A stretch of 64,000 nucleotides of DNA from Ignavibacteria bacterium. Its GTDB lineage: Bacteria; Bacteroidota; Ignavibacteria; Ignavibacteriales; Ignavibacteriaceae. Location: NCBI GenBank assembly GCA_030684555.1, contig JAUXVN010000004.1, positions 1-64,000 of the forward strand, written 5' to 3'. The notes beneath the pieces are model-generated. The model searched no databases. It saw nothing but the letters and a program-made list of their open reading frames with translations, and was not told where the DNA came from. Numbering within the stretch: position 1 is the first letter of the stretch; every line of letters starts with the position of its first letter. Position numbers and translations under genes: made by a program. This document shows, one piece after another, positions 1 to 6,040 of this stretch.

Positions 1-59
1 ATTTCATTCTTTAGAAAATGAATAATGTTTTTATAACGGTTGTATTCTCATATTTTATT

Positions 60-130
60 AGCTCCGTAGGAGTTTTCTGTTTGTAGAAAGAATAAGAAAG
101 AAAATATTCCAGCTCCGTAGGAGCGGTCTG
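60..130. repeat. Two copies of an AGCTCCGTAGGAG intergenic repeat
   Basis: The word AGCTCCGTAGGAG occurs at 60-72 and again at 111-123, each followed by a variant of (T/C)(T/G)(T/G)TCTGTT. The core GCTCC-GTA-GGAGC is a short palindrome. I see no gene in 1-353; the rest of that stretch is AT-rich with no clear feature apart from the presumed promoter region of the antitoxin gene that follows. Confidence 0.7.
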
Positions 131-353
131 TTCATTCAATCCATTCAAACAAATATTTTTCATTAGAATCGGTCTCATATTTTGTTAGGAATCCTATAGT
201 ATTGATATGTATCTGTTAGCTAACGGATTCAGAATGACGACGGTTTTGCATAAGGTGAGTTAATTATTAAGTTTACTAATAAAAGTTTTATGCATGAATT
301 TAAATAAAGTGTGAATCTTCGCATCTTATAAATATCAACGAGAAAAAATTATT

Positions 354-596
354 ATGGAAAAAGTGACAAAAAAAAGCAAACGGCAGCTTCCCCTTTTTGT
401 AGAAAAAGATGAAGATGGTTATTATGTGGTTGAATGCCCCCTTTTCGACGGCTGTTATGCACAGGGTAAAACCATTGATGCAGCAATTAAGAACATCCGT
501 GAAGTAATTGAGTTAATTCTTGAAGAGCAGGAAAATCGAAAATTGCTTCAATCATATAAACCGCAAGAATTTAGCCTGCATACTTTATCAATATGA
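354..596 (+). CDS. hicB: HicB-family antitoxin
   Basis: An 80-residue protein with the HicB partial RNase H-like fold pattern: residues about 12-35 read FVEKDEDGYYVVECPLFDGC, followed by YAQGKTIDAAIKNIREVIEL, the classic strand-loop-helix of HicB antitoxins. HicB proteins neutralise the mRNA-cleaving HicA toxin and often repress their own operon. Here the gene comes first and overlaps the start of a hicA reading frame by ATGA-type overlap (593-596), but that toxin frame is cut after six codons. The antitoxin itself appears full length for the short HicB class. I infer it is a solitary survivor of a broken pair; it could still act on a HicA encoded elsewhere. Confidence 0.85.
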   Translation: MEKVTKKSKRQLPLFVEKDEDGYYVVECPLFDGCYAQGKTIDAAIKNIREVIELILEEQENRKLLQSYKPQEFSLHTLSI

Positions 597-613
597 CAAA
601 ACTTCCCCGCTAA
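593..613 (+). pseudogene. hicA: hicA toxin remnant (first six codons only)
   Basis: The frame starting at 593 overlaps the hicB stop and encodes Met-Thr-Lys-Leu-Pro-Arg and then TAA. HicA toxins typically begin M-x-K-L-P-R followed by (I/V)SGKE, so this is the expected partner cut immediately after its signature start. What follows (614 onward) is non-coding repeat sequence, not a frameshifted hicA: I find no downstream dsRNA-binding-like HicA sequence in any frame. The identity is inferred from six residues plus exact position after hicB. Confidence 0.65.
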
Positions 614-1199
614 GTCCACTAAGGAAAAATCACACAAGTTTTTTGTAGGTCGAGATTCATCTCGACACTTCGCCGCAGAAGGTTATTTCTTTGTGTAATG
701 CAGACTTGTTTCTAAAATATCGATTATTTTTTCCCTCTACTTTTCTTGACGCAAGAAAAGCAGCAAAAGAACAGTCCGCCGCGGCGGACTTAAAATAATT
801 GCCGTACTGTTTCTACTATTTCTCTGCACCGCTTTCTTTTCCTAAAAGAAAATATTTCTATTTGCTATTCTACTTTTTGATTTTCTTTTTTAACGAAAAA
901 TAAAGCTCGGTATTTTTGTAGCTTAGATAATTGTTTATTTTTATTTGACGGCAATTATTTAATGTGCAATACATAAAGAAAAACGACACCTTATAGTGTG
1001 TTTAAAGAAAACCATAAAGTAATACATTTGTTTTCTATAGTTCAAGATTCATCTCAACAATCATGTGTTATTGCTATACGCTCCCGACATAAATGTTGAG
1101 CTACAATTTATTATCCTCGAAAATGTTTACAATTTGATTATATACAAGTCTTGCCATCTTTCTAAAAATTTCCTTATGTTTATTATGTTAGTTTAATTG
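614..1199. other. Gene-free stretch packed with palindromic repeats
   Basis: No credible gene. It contains GTCGAGATTCATCTCGAC at 649-666 (8-bp stem, same family as the GGTCAAGAT...ATCTTGACC hairpins near 10.9, 12.8, 13.05 and 19.0 kb), a perfect 18-bp GC-rich palindrome at 773-790 (AGTCCGCCGCGGCGGACT), a TTTTCTTGACGCAAGAAAAG hairpin near 740-760, and a degenerate CAAGATTCATCTCAAC copy near 1043. Confidence 0.6.
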
Positions 1200-1306
1200 T
1201 TAAGGGCTCCTCTAAAAACTAATCCGTTGACTAGCGGATAACAGGTATTTGCTGCCAAACCGGATTTTCGAAGAGAGCTAAATAAAGTTTTTAGAGTTGC
1301 CCTTAA
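1200..1306. repeat. TTAA-flanked miniature inverted-repeat element, copy 1
   Basis: A 99-bp element (1204-1302) begins GGGCTCCTCTAAAAACT and ends with the near-complement AGTTTTTAGAGTTGCCC. It is flanked on both sides by TTAA (1200-1203 and 1303-1306), which reads as a 4-bp target duplication. It encodes nothing. A second copy with the same ends and the same TTAA duplication interrupts the HEPN gene at 5.2 kb, which confirms the boundaries. The parent transposase is not in the window. Confidence 0.8.
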
Positions 1307-1355
1307 CTTAGTTCGATACCAGATAAATTCTCTTTAATTTTTAATCGGAGATTTG

Positions 1356-1742
1356 ATGCTTGATAATGATATTGTTAATAACGAAAAGTCCGAAAATTCG
1401 GATGACGGGAAAACCCCTTCCAAAGATCATTTTATAAATTTGCCCGAAAATTGGTGGACTTCCCAAAACAGTTACGAACATGCCTTAAGAAAACCCAAAC
1501 CGGCATTACATCTCCTAAAACCGGAACAAAAAAGCAGTATCACAGAATATGAACTCCCGCACGTTAAGGGATGGAATGTTAAAAGCGGCGACTACCGCGT
1601 TAAAGTTGACGAACCGGAAAGAGATTACATTAAAGATAAAGCTAAATTCAATTCCAGAATATTAATAGGTGCAATAATTGTTACTTTTATTCTTATAACC
1701 CTTATATCAATGCTTGCATCTAAGATTGAAGTGTTTAAATAA
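1356..1742 (+). CDS. Small single-span membrane protein of unknown function, paralogue A
   Basis: A 128-residue protein that I cannot assign to a family. The N-terminal about 100 residues are hydrophilic and contain LPENWWTSQNSYEHA and VKGWNVKSGDYRVKVDEPER; the C-terminus is a single hydrophobic segment (about residues 102-122) followed by a short tail, so it is probably a tail-anchored or C-terminally anchored inner membrane protein. The paralogue at 13312-13698 conserves both motifs and the membrane segment, which shows the reading frame is real. An ATG at 1356 is preferred over the TTG at 1353 because ATCGGAG lies just upstream. It is followed after 23 bp by the HEPN gene, but I see no functional link. 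Confidence 0.75.
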   Translation: MLDNDIVNNEKSENSDDGKTPSKDHFINLPENWWTSQNSYEHALRKPKPALHLLKPEQKSSITEYELPHVKGWNVKSGDYRVKVDEPERDYIKDKAKFNSRILIGAIIVTFILITLISMLASKIEVFK

Positions 1743-1765
1743 ATAAAAGTGGAATATTTACGACT

Positions 1766-2158
1766 TTGAAAAAGGTAGAATTAGTAAATTACTGGGTAAA
1801 CTCAGCTGAAGTTGATTATAAGGCGATGAATAATCTCTTTTCCAGTAGAGACTTTGTCTGGTCATTGTTTTTGGGACATCTTGTAATTGAAAAACTGATA
1901 AAGGCTGTAGCTGCTAATAAAGATGTAGTTCAAATTCCAAAAATACATGATCTTAATAAATTAGCTAAAGCAGCAAAAATTACTTTAGATGATGAACTAA
2001 TGGATAAACTGGATATAATTTCATCTTTCAATATTGAGGCACGATATCCTGATTATAAACAAGAATTTTATAAAAAGTGTGATCTAAAATTTACATCAGA
2101 GAATATTAAAACTATAAAAGAAATAAGAAAATGGCTATTGGAAATAGTGACGAAATAA
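1766..2158 (+). CDS. HEPN-domain protein, probable toxin of a HEPN/MNT pair
   Basis: A 130-residue all-helical protein with the HEPN pattern: an N-terminal WVNSAEVDYKAMNNLF helix, a central LVIEKLIKAVAA helix, an IHDLNKLAK segment and the family hallmark ARYPDYK about residues 92-98. HEPN proteins paired with minimal nucleotidyltransferases act as RNases or related toxins held in check by the partner, which can AMPylate them. The classical R-x4-6-H RNase motif is not obvious here, so activity is uncertain. A TTG start at 1766 gives the family-typical N-terminus. The next gene overlaps its 3' end by 28 bp, indicating translational coupling. This is the only HEPN/MNT pair in the island that looks intact. 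Confidence 0.8.
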   Translation: MKKVELVNYWVNSAEVDYKAMNNLFSSRDFVWSLFLGHLVIEKLIKAVAANKDVVQIPKIHDLNKLAKAAKITLDDELMDKLDIISSFNIEARYPDYKQEFYKKCDLKFTSENIKTIKEIRKWLLEIVTK

Positions 2159-2454
2159 GAGACGTTGTCCGCAAATACTACGAATCATTATTGAATGCAG
2201 GGTTCCCACTGGAAAAAGTGGTGCTTTTTGGGTCTTATGCGAAAAACAAACAAAATACAAATAGTGATATTGATGTTGCTGTTGTTCTTAAGAAATTTAA
2301 ATCCGATAGATTTTCTACACGGTTAGAGTTAATGAAATATTCACGTGGGTTTAAAGAAGTTATTGAACCACACCCATTTTTAGTCTCGGAGTTTGAAATT
2401 TCAAATCCATTTGTTCTTGAAATAATGACTACGGGCGTTGAGCTTTATTCTTAA
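2131..2454 (+). CDS. MNT-domain nucleotidyltransferase, probable antitoxin
   Basis: A 107-residue minimal nucleotidyltransferase. Residues about 32-52 read LFGSYAKNKQNTNSDIDVAV, the G-S-x(n)-D-x-D signature of the polymerase-beta fold; the aspartates of SDIDVAV are the metal ligands. The usual G of GSYArG is replaced by N, but the GS and both D are kept. In HEPN/MNT systems this protein transfers AMP to the HEPN toxin. It overlaps the upstream HEPN gene, starting within its last codons (2131 versus stop at 2158). Confidence 0.85.
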   Translation: MAIGNSDEIRDVVRKYYESLLNAGFPLEKVVLFGSYAKNKQNTNSDIDVAVVLKKFKSDRFSTRLELMKYSRGFKEVIEPHPFLVSEFEISNPFVLEIMTTGVELYS

Positions 2455-3014
2455 GATTTATTTCTTAGTGAAAACCTTTGTGCCCATTGTGGTAAAATGA
2501 GTTTTTTTTAACATTAATGCTAAGCTCGTAAAGGGAAAACACACAAAGGGTACAATGATTTGATTCTTAACCCCGCCATTTTCACATAGTGATGCCTTTG
2601 GCAAAGGCGGGGGTTAAAGTGGTAAAAGATAATCAGGCTTTAGCAATTAAAACATAGTACTTTGGGCTGAAGCCCAATTTTTCGATCGACTCATAATCTC
2701 CGCCATAAATGGCGGAGTTATTAAGAAGATTTTGTGATAGTTCCCTTTGTGAACTTTGTGAAAAGCCTTTGTGAACTTAGTGTTAAAATGATTTTTATAA
2801 GAACACTTAACCACAAGGGACACAAAGAAAAAAACGCACAAAGTGCACGATGGTTATGCTGAAAAGGTGTTGTAAATAACTGTCATGCTGAACTTGTTTC
2901 AGCATCTCAAGCAGAGTGAGAAGATTCCGAAAGTTTTCGGTCAACAGTGGCGGTCTAAATTTTTTTTAGTTATAAATTACTGAATAGACGAGAACAAAAC
3001 ACGCTGGAATAGCA
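2455..3014. repeat. Repeat-filled gap with hairpin and about 155-bp direct repeat
   Basis: No supported gene in this 560-bp stretch. At about 2568-2618 lies a hairpin-like repeat (CCCCGCCATTTTCACATAG ... GCAAAGGCGGGG); a reverse-oriented copy lies at about 4602-4652. At about 2694-2714 is CTCCGCCATAAATGGCGGAG. From about 2742 to 2901 is a long repeat (CTTTGTGAACTTAGTG ... CACTTAACCACAAGGG ... AACTGTCATGC) that recurs nearly intact at 3828-3977 and partly at 4571 and 6281. From 2881 a GTCATGCTGA...TCAGCATCT palindrome of a family seen again at 21.04 and 22.2 kb begins. Confidence 0.7.
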
Positions 3015-3332
3015 ATGAAGATTTTAACTGATTTATTTAACAACAATATCCGTTTTACAGAAGAACGCTATAAACACATGAAGGAATTTCACCCTGAAAT
3101 GGTCGGTCAATTAAATAAAATAAAACTGACACTCAAACTGCCAATTGTAATTATACGCTCTAAAAGTGATTCGAGTGTTTTTCTATATTATAGATTTTTT
3201 GAAAACACTCTTGTTGGAGATAAATTTTTATGCGTGGTGGTGAAATTGATCAATAACGATTATTTTATTTTAACTTCTTATTTTACTGATACGGTTAAAA
3301 AAGGAGAGGCTTTATGGCAAAAAAACAAATAA
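3015..3332 (+). CDS. Putative BECR-fold RNase-like toxin partnered with DUF2283
   Basis: A 105-residue protein. The pattern (helical ERYKHMKEFHPEM, then strands IVIIRSKSD, SVFLYYRFF, FLCVVVKLINN, YFILTSYFTD) resembles the small barnase/EndoU/colicin-like (BECR, PBECR or DUF4258-type) nuclease-like proteins that commonly sit next to DUF2283 genes. H22 and H26 in the first helices and R46/R57 in the strands are possible active residues, but this is inference from pattern only. The downstream DUF2283 gene overlaps it by 19 bp. It is one of three such two-gene units in the island and the most divergent of them. Confidence 0.6.
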   Translation: MKILTDLFNNNIRFTEERYKHMKEFHPEMVGQLNKIKLTLKLPIVIIRSKSDSSVFLYYRFFENTLVGDKFLCVVVKLINNDYFILTSYFTDTVKKGEALWQKNK

Positions 3333-3532
3333 AAGTTTGGTACGATAAAGATTCTGATTTTTTAGAAGTCTCTTTCGAAAAGAAAAAAGGAGTTTTCAAA
3401 GAAACATCCAACGATGCGGTCATGGAGAAGGTTGATGAAGCCGGACATATAATTGGTTTTTCTATATTAAATGTTACGGCTTATAATTTTAACAAACCTT
3501 TGTCGGTTACATTAACAGACAAAGTGGCATAG
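3314..3532 (+). CDS. DUF2283 family protein (unit 1)
   Basis: A 72-residue protein with the DUF2283 layout: KVWYDKDSDFLEVSF strand pair, a variable loop, then the VDEAGHIIGFSIL strand and a final hydrophobic tail. DUF2283 proteins are small beta-rich partners of DUF4258/BECR-like genes; an antitoxin role is proposed from co-occurrence rather than shown. Start ATG at 3314 has AAGGAGAG about 8 bp upstream, inside the preceding gene, so the pair is translationally coupled. Confidence 0.8.
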   Translation: MAKKQIKVWYDKDSDFLEVSFEKKKGVFKETSNDAVMEKVDEAGHIIGFSILNVTAYNFNKPLSVTLTDKVA

Positions 3533-3576
3533 GGAAGATAAAATTAGAATAATTTCAGTTAGAAGAGCCAGACAAA

Positions 3577-3813
3577 ATGAAGAAGAACTTTATAAAAGCA
3601 TCAGAATTTGACAGGAAATTCGATAGTAACGAAGATTTGTTAAAACACCTCGATTTGTCTAATTCTAAAAGACCGGGGTTGGAAGCTAAATCTGTTAGGA
3701 TTGATTTCCCTTCATGGATGCTGGACGGACTTGATAAGGAGGCTAAAAAACTTGGTGTAACCCGGCAGGCAATTATTAAGCTTTGGGTGAGTGACCGACT
3801 CCATAATAATTGA
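3577..3813 (+). CDS. Orphan ribbon-helix-helix (CopG/BrnA-type) antitoxin
   Basis: A 78-residue protein whose C-terminal half, SVRIDFPSWMLDGLDKEAK then KLGVTRQAIIKLWVSDRL, is the ribbon-helix-helix DNA-binding domain typical of antitoxins linked to BrnT or RelE-like toxins. The N-terminal region (ASEFDRKFDSNEDLLKHLDL) is the usual toxin-binding segment. No toxin gene is adjacent: upstream (45 bp) is the DUF2283 gene and downstream is the 3828 repeat. It is therefore either a solitary antitoxin or the survivor of a deleted pair. Confidence 0.8.
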   Translation: MKKNFIKASEFDRKFDSNEDLLKHLDLSNSKRPGLEAKSVRIDFPSWMLDGLDKEAKKLGVTRQAIIKLWVSDRLHNN

Positions 3814-3827
3814 ATAACACAATAGTT

Positions 3828-3977
3828 TTCCTTTGTGAACTTAGTGAAAAGCCTTTGTGAACTTAGTGTTAAAATGTTTTTTATTAGAGCACTTAACCAC
3901 AATGGACACAAAGAAAAAAACGCACAAAGTGCACGATGGACATGCTGAAAAAGTGCTGTAAATAACTGTCATGCCGA
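3828..3977. repeat. Second copy of the long intergenic repeat
   Basis: About 150 bp nearly colinear with 2742-2901: CTTTGTGAACTTAGTG, GTGTTAAAATG, CACTTAACCACAA, AAACGCACAAAGTGCACGATG and TGTAAATAACTGTCATGC all recur in order. It runs into a GTCATGCCGA ... TCGGCATCT palindrome whose centre is a GTCGCGGCGA word. The inverted sub-repeats (CTTTGTGAACTTAGTG against CACTTAACCACAANGG) mean the transcript could fold. Confidence 0.75.
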
Positions 3978-4061
3978 TTCGTCGCGGCGAACTATCGGCA
4001 TCTAAAGCAGAGCGAGAAGATTCAGAAAGAGTTTTAATGAAAATCTAACCCGGGGTTTGAT

Positions 4062-4295
4062 TTGAAAAAAACAAGATACTTCGTTGAACAGGTATTAGTT
4101 AAGAGACCCTATATTAAGGAAGACTGGGTTTTTGATGTGCTTACTAATCCCATTAAAAAAGAGATTCAACCCGAGGGAAGAATTAGATTTTGGGGATTCA
4201 TTAAAGAACTGAATAAGTATTTAAGAGTGGTTACATTAGAAGACGGCGAAACCGTTCATAATGTTTTCCCCGATAGAAATTTTAAGGAGGATTAA
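4062..4295 (+). CDS. Putative BECR/DUF4258-like toxin partnered with DUF2283 (unit 2)
   Basis: A 77-residue protein aligned along its whole length with the one at 5796-6038: shared landmarks are IKE(D/E)W, NPIKKE(I/V)Q, RIR(F/Y)W, YLRV and LEDG(E/V)TVHN with a final DR(N/S)FKE. This is the pattern of small DUF4258-type proteins (strand IRFWG, strand YLRVVTLE, strand TVHNVFPDR). Starts with TTG at 4062. The following DUF2283 gene begins 3 bp after its stop. A toxin or modified RNA-interacting role is proposed from the gene-pair context only. Confidence 0.6.
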   Translation: MKKTRYFVEQVLVKRPYIKEDWVFDVLTNPIKKEIQPEGRIRFWGFIKELNKYLRVVTLEDGETVHNVFPDRNFKED

Positions 4296-4298
4296 AAA

Positions 4299-4517
4299 AT
4301 GAAATTTAATTATTATCCGGAAACTGACTCTTTATACATCGACCTTTCCGAGAAGACAAGTGTCGACTCTAAAGAAGTTGCCAATGGTGTTGTCATTGAC
4401 TTTGACGAAGAAGGAAATATTGTCGGTATTGATATAGATAATGCAAGTAAAATCGTTAATCTTAGTAGTGTAGAATCTGTATCACTCCCGACTTCAAGAA
4501 TTGCGTTTGCATCGTAG
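4299..4517 (+). CDS. DUF2283 family protein (unit 2)
   Basis: A 72-residue DUF2283 protein: MKFNYYPETDSLYIDLSEK, then VANGVVIDFDEEGNIVGIDI followed by NASKIVNL, which matches the family consensus closely. Start ATG at 4299 is preceded by AAGGAGG within the end of the upstream gene, a strong ribosome-binding site. It is the likely antitoxin-like or regulatory member of unit 2. Confidence 0.85.
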   Translation: MKFNYYPETDSLYIDLSEKTSVDSKEVANGVVIDFDEEGNIVGIDIDNASKIVNLSSVESVSLPTSRIAFAS

Positions 4518-4601
4518 ATTCATCAATGCAATATTTTTTAAAGTATTATATAATTATTGAAATTAATTTTATTGTGAACTTAGTGTTAAAATGATTTTTG
4601 A

Positions 4602-4652
4602 TTATTAACCCCGCCGTTGCCAAAAGCCATCACTATGTGAAAATGGCGGAGT
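4602..4652. repeat. Reverse-oriented copy of the CCCCGCC hairpin repeat
   Basis: CCCCGCCGTTGCCAAAAGCC followed by ATCACTATGTGAAAATGGCGG is, when reverse complemented, the same element as 2568-2618. A truncated match to its end (GTGAAAATGGCGGAGTTATTGA) also appears inside the 3' end of the broken HEPN gene at about 5440-5463. Confidence 0.65.
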
Positions 4653-4688
4653 TATTGAGAAACAAACTTTATTCAATAAATTTCTATT

Positions 4689-5009
4689 ATGAAAAATCTT
4701 AAACAGATAGCAGAAGAACTGAAGGAAAACCTTCAAAGCAAATTACCCGGACTTATCCAAAAGGTTATTCTTTACGGTTCGCATGTTTCAGGTAAAGCAA
4801 ACGAAAATTCGGATATTGATTTACTTCTGCTTCTTAATAAAGATATAGAATGGCAAACCAAAGAATGTATTTATGATATTTGTAATAATATAAATCTCAA
4901 GTATGATGTTTGGATTGACGTTAATTGGATTCCGGTTGATGATTTAAACTCTATTCGCGGTAAACAACCATTTGTTCAAAATGCACTGAATGAAGGAATT
5001 ACCGTTTGA
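4689..5009 (+). CDS. MNT-domain nucleotidyltransferase, partner of the broken HEPN gene
   Basis: A 106-residue minimal nucleotidyltransferase with LYGSHVSGKANENSDIDLLL at about residues 28-47: the GS, the following G and the D-x-D metal ligands are all present, so the enzyme looks intact. It overlaps the next gene by 4 bp (TTGA at 5006-5009). In this MNT-first gene order the downstream HEPN protein is the usual target. Because that partner is interrupted by a miniature element, this MNT is probably without a functional partner. Confidence 0.85.
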   Translation: MKNLKQIAEELKENLQSKLPGLIQKVILYGSHVSGKANENSDIDLLLLLNKDIEWQTKECIYDICNNINLKYDVWIDVNWIPVDDLNSIRGKQPFVQNALNEGITV

Positions 5010-5553
5010 CATTAAGAGAAGAAGAGAGAAGTATAATTATCCAATACCGCATTAAGCAAGCCGGGCAGGCTCTTGATGATGCCGATTTTCTGTTGGAAAA
5101 TAAAAGATTAAGCCTGGCTGCAAACCGGATATATTACGCTCTTTTCTATTCTATTTCGGCAATAGCTTTGAAGGAAAATTTTTCTACTTCAAAACATAAA
5201 CAATTGATCGGGTGGTTTAACAAAAAATATATTAAGGGCACCTCTAATAATTCAAATTCATTTGCCACAAAGGCACACAGACACAAAGAATTTTTAGTGA
5301 AACTTCGTGCCTTCGTGTCTTCGTGGCAGTTTTTAGAGGTTTCCTTAATTCAGGTATAGTCGAAAAAAAATATAGCAGGTTAATATACACCGCATTTGAG
5401 AATCGAGAAAAAGGTGATTATGATTTCTTATTTAATCTTAATGTGAAAATGGCGGAGTTATTGAAAAGAAGATGCGAGAGTTCACTTTATGATTTTTTTG
5501 CTGAAATGATTTTGAAAAAATATATGAAATTAAGGAAAACTAAATATGGATAA
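5006..5553 (+). pseudogene. HEPN-domain gene interrupted by a TTAA miniature element
   Basis: The first 76 codons (5006-5233) encode a HEPN N-terminus: QAGQALDDADFLL, AANRIYYALFYSISA, SKHKQLIGWFNKKYI. The frame then runs into a 109-bp element (5236-5344) and stops. Beyond the element a second frame continues with NSGIVEKKYSRLIYTAFENR and KGDYDF, exactly the remainder expected of the family. Removing the element and one TTAA joins ATT-AAT-TCA in frame, giving I-N-S. The insertion adds 113 bp and so shifts the frame. The far C-terminus (after about 5440) resembles the intergenic CCGCCATTTTCAC repeat, so the tail may also be repeat-derived. The gene overlaps the next one by 8 bp. Confidence 0.85.
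5232..5348. repeat. TTAA-flanked miniature inverted-repeat element, copy 2 (inside HEPN gene)
   Basis: A 109-bp element at 5236-5344 with ends GGGCACCTCTAATAATT and AGTTTTTAGAGGTTTCC, flanked by TTAA at 5232-5235 and 5345-5348. The interior is itself palindromic (GCCACAAAGGCAC ... CGTGCCTTCGTG ... TTCGTGGC). It shares the ends but not the interior with copy 1 at 1204-1302, as expected of non-autonomous elements mobilised by the same transposase. The coding sequence on each side proves both the boundaries and the TTAA duplication. Confidence 0.85.
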
Positions 5554-5755
5554 ATTTATTTTAACTATTAAAGATGCTTCAAAAAAGGAACTGCTGCTAC
5601 GGTTTCTTAATGAAATTAATTTTATACATATAGAGGTCGAAACGAAAAAAATTTCCGCTAAACCAAATACTAAATTCAAAGAACTTTTTGGAATTTGGAA
5701 AAATAGAGCCTTAACTCTTGAGCAAATCAGAGATAAAGCATGGAAAAGAAATTAA
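5546..5755 (+). CDS. Antitoxin of a PIN-toxin pair
   Basis: A 69-residue protein ending FKELFGIWKNRALTLEQIRD followed by KAWKRN. This C-terminal peptide, in which an FG(I/M)WK(N/D)R word precedes an IR(D/E)KAW(R/K) tail, is typical of short antitoxins encoded directly upstream of PIN-domain VapC-type RNases in this group of bacteria. The N-terminal half (LTIKDASKKELLLRFLNEI) probably forms a beta-alpha element. The expected toxin starts 3 bp downstream but is cut after 12 codons, so the antitoxin is orphaned. Confidence 0.7.
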   Translation: MDKFILTIKDASKKELLLRFLNEINFIHIEVETKKISAKPNTKFKELFGIWKNRALTLEQIRDKAWKRN

Positions 5756-5757
5756 AC

Positions 5758-5796
5758 ATGATTTTATGTGATACAAATATTATTATTGAACTTTAA
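5758..5796 (+). pseudogene. PIN-domain toxin remnant (first 12 codons)
   Basis: The frame from ATG 5758 encodes MILCDTNIIIEL and then TAA. M-I-L-C-D-T-(N/S)-I-(I/L)-I-E is the universal first strand of PIN/VapC RNases and carries the first catalytic aspartate. Instead of continuing for about 120 more codons it stops at 5794-5796, and the next gene begins at 5796, sharing a base with the stop. I find no remaining PIN sequence downstream, so this is a truncation, not a frameshift. Confidence 0.75.
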
Positions 5797-6038
5797 TGAA
5801 ATTAAAATTTACACAATACTTTATTTTCACAAAAACCCGGGAAGACAGAAAAAACATAAAAGAAGAATGGATATTAGAAACGATTCTAAATCCTATTAAA
5901 AAAGAAGTACAAGATGATAAAAGAATACGTTACTGGGCAAAAATTTCCGAAGCCGAAAACAGATACCTTCGTGTGATTGTTCTAGAAGATGGGGTTACTG
6001 TACATAACGCATTTTTTGACAGATCTTTTAAGGAGTAA
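5796..6038 (+). CDS. Putative BECR/DUF4258-like toxin partnered with DUF2283 (unit 3)
   Basis: An 80-residue homologue of the protein at 4062-4295, with NPIKKEVQ, RIRYWAKI, RYLRVIVLEDGVTVHNAF and a DRSFKE end. The charged N-terminus (FTKTREDRKNIKEEW) is slightly longer. Its start codon overlaps the stop of the PIN remnant (TAATG), so the truncation brought it directly behind the PIN antitoxin promoter; that arrangement could drive its expression. The DUF2283 partner follows after 2 bp. Confidence 0.6.
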   Translation: MKLKFTQYFIFTKTREDRKNIKEEWILETILNPIKKEVQDDKRIRYWAKISEAENRYLRVIVLEDGVTVHNAFFDRSFKE

Positions 6039-6040
6039 TT

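Noticed and set aside
1766-2454. Abi or CRISPR-type defence reading of the HEPN/MNT pair
   Set aside because: The two-gene overlap, sizes and motifs fit a simple HEPN/MNT toxin-antitoxin pair; no other defence gene is adjacent.
2647-2841. A 64-codon minus-strand frame in the 2.6-2.8 kb gap
   Set aside because: It runs through the long direct repeat; its sequence also appears, with changes, at 3.83 kb. No protein-like composition or start signal.
3555-3911. A 118-codon minus-strand frame overlapping the RHH antitoxin
   Set aside because: It is antisense to the clearly recognisable antitoxin and runs into the intergenic repeat.
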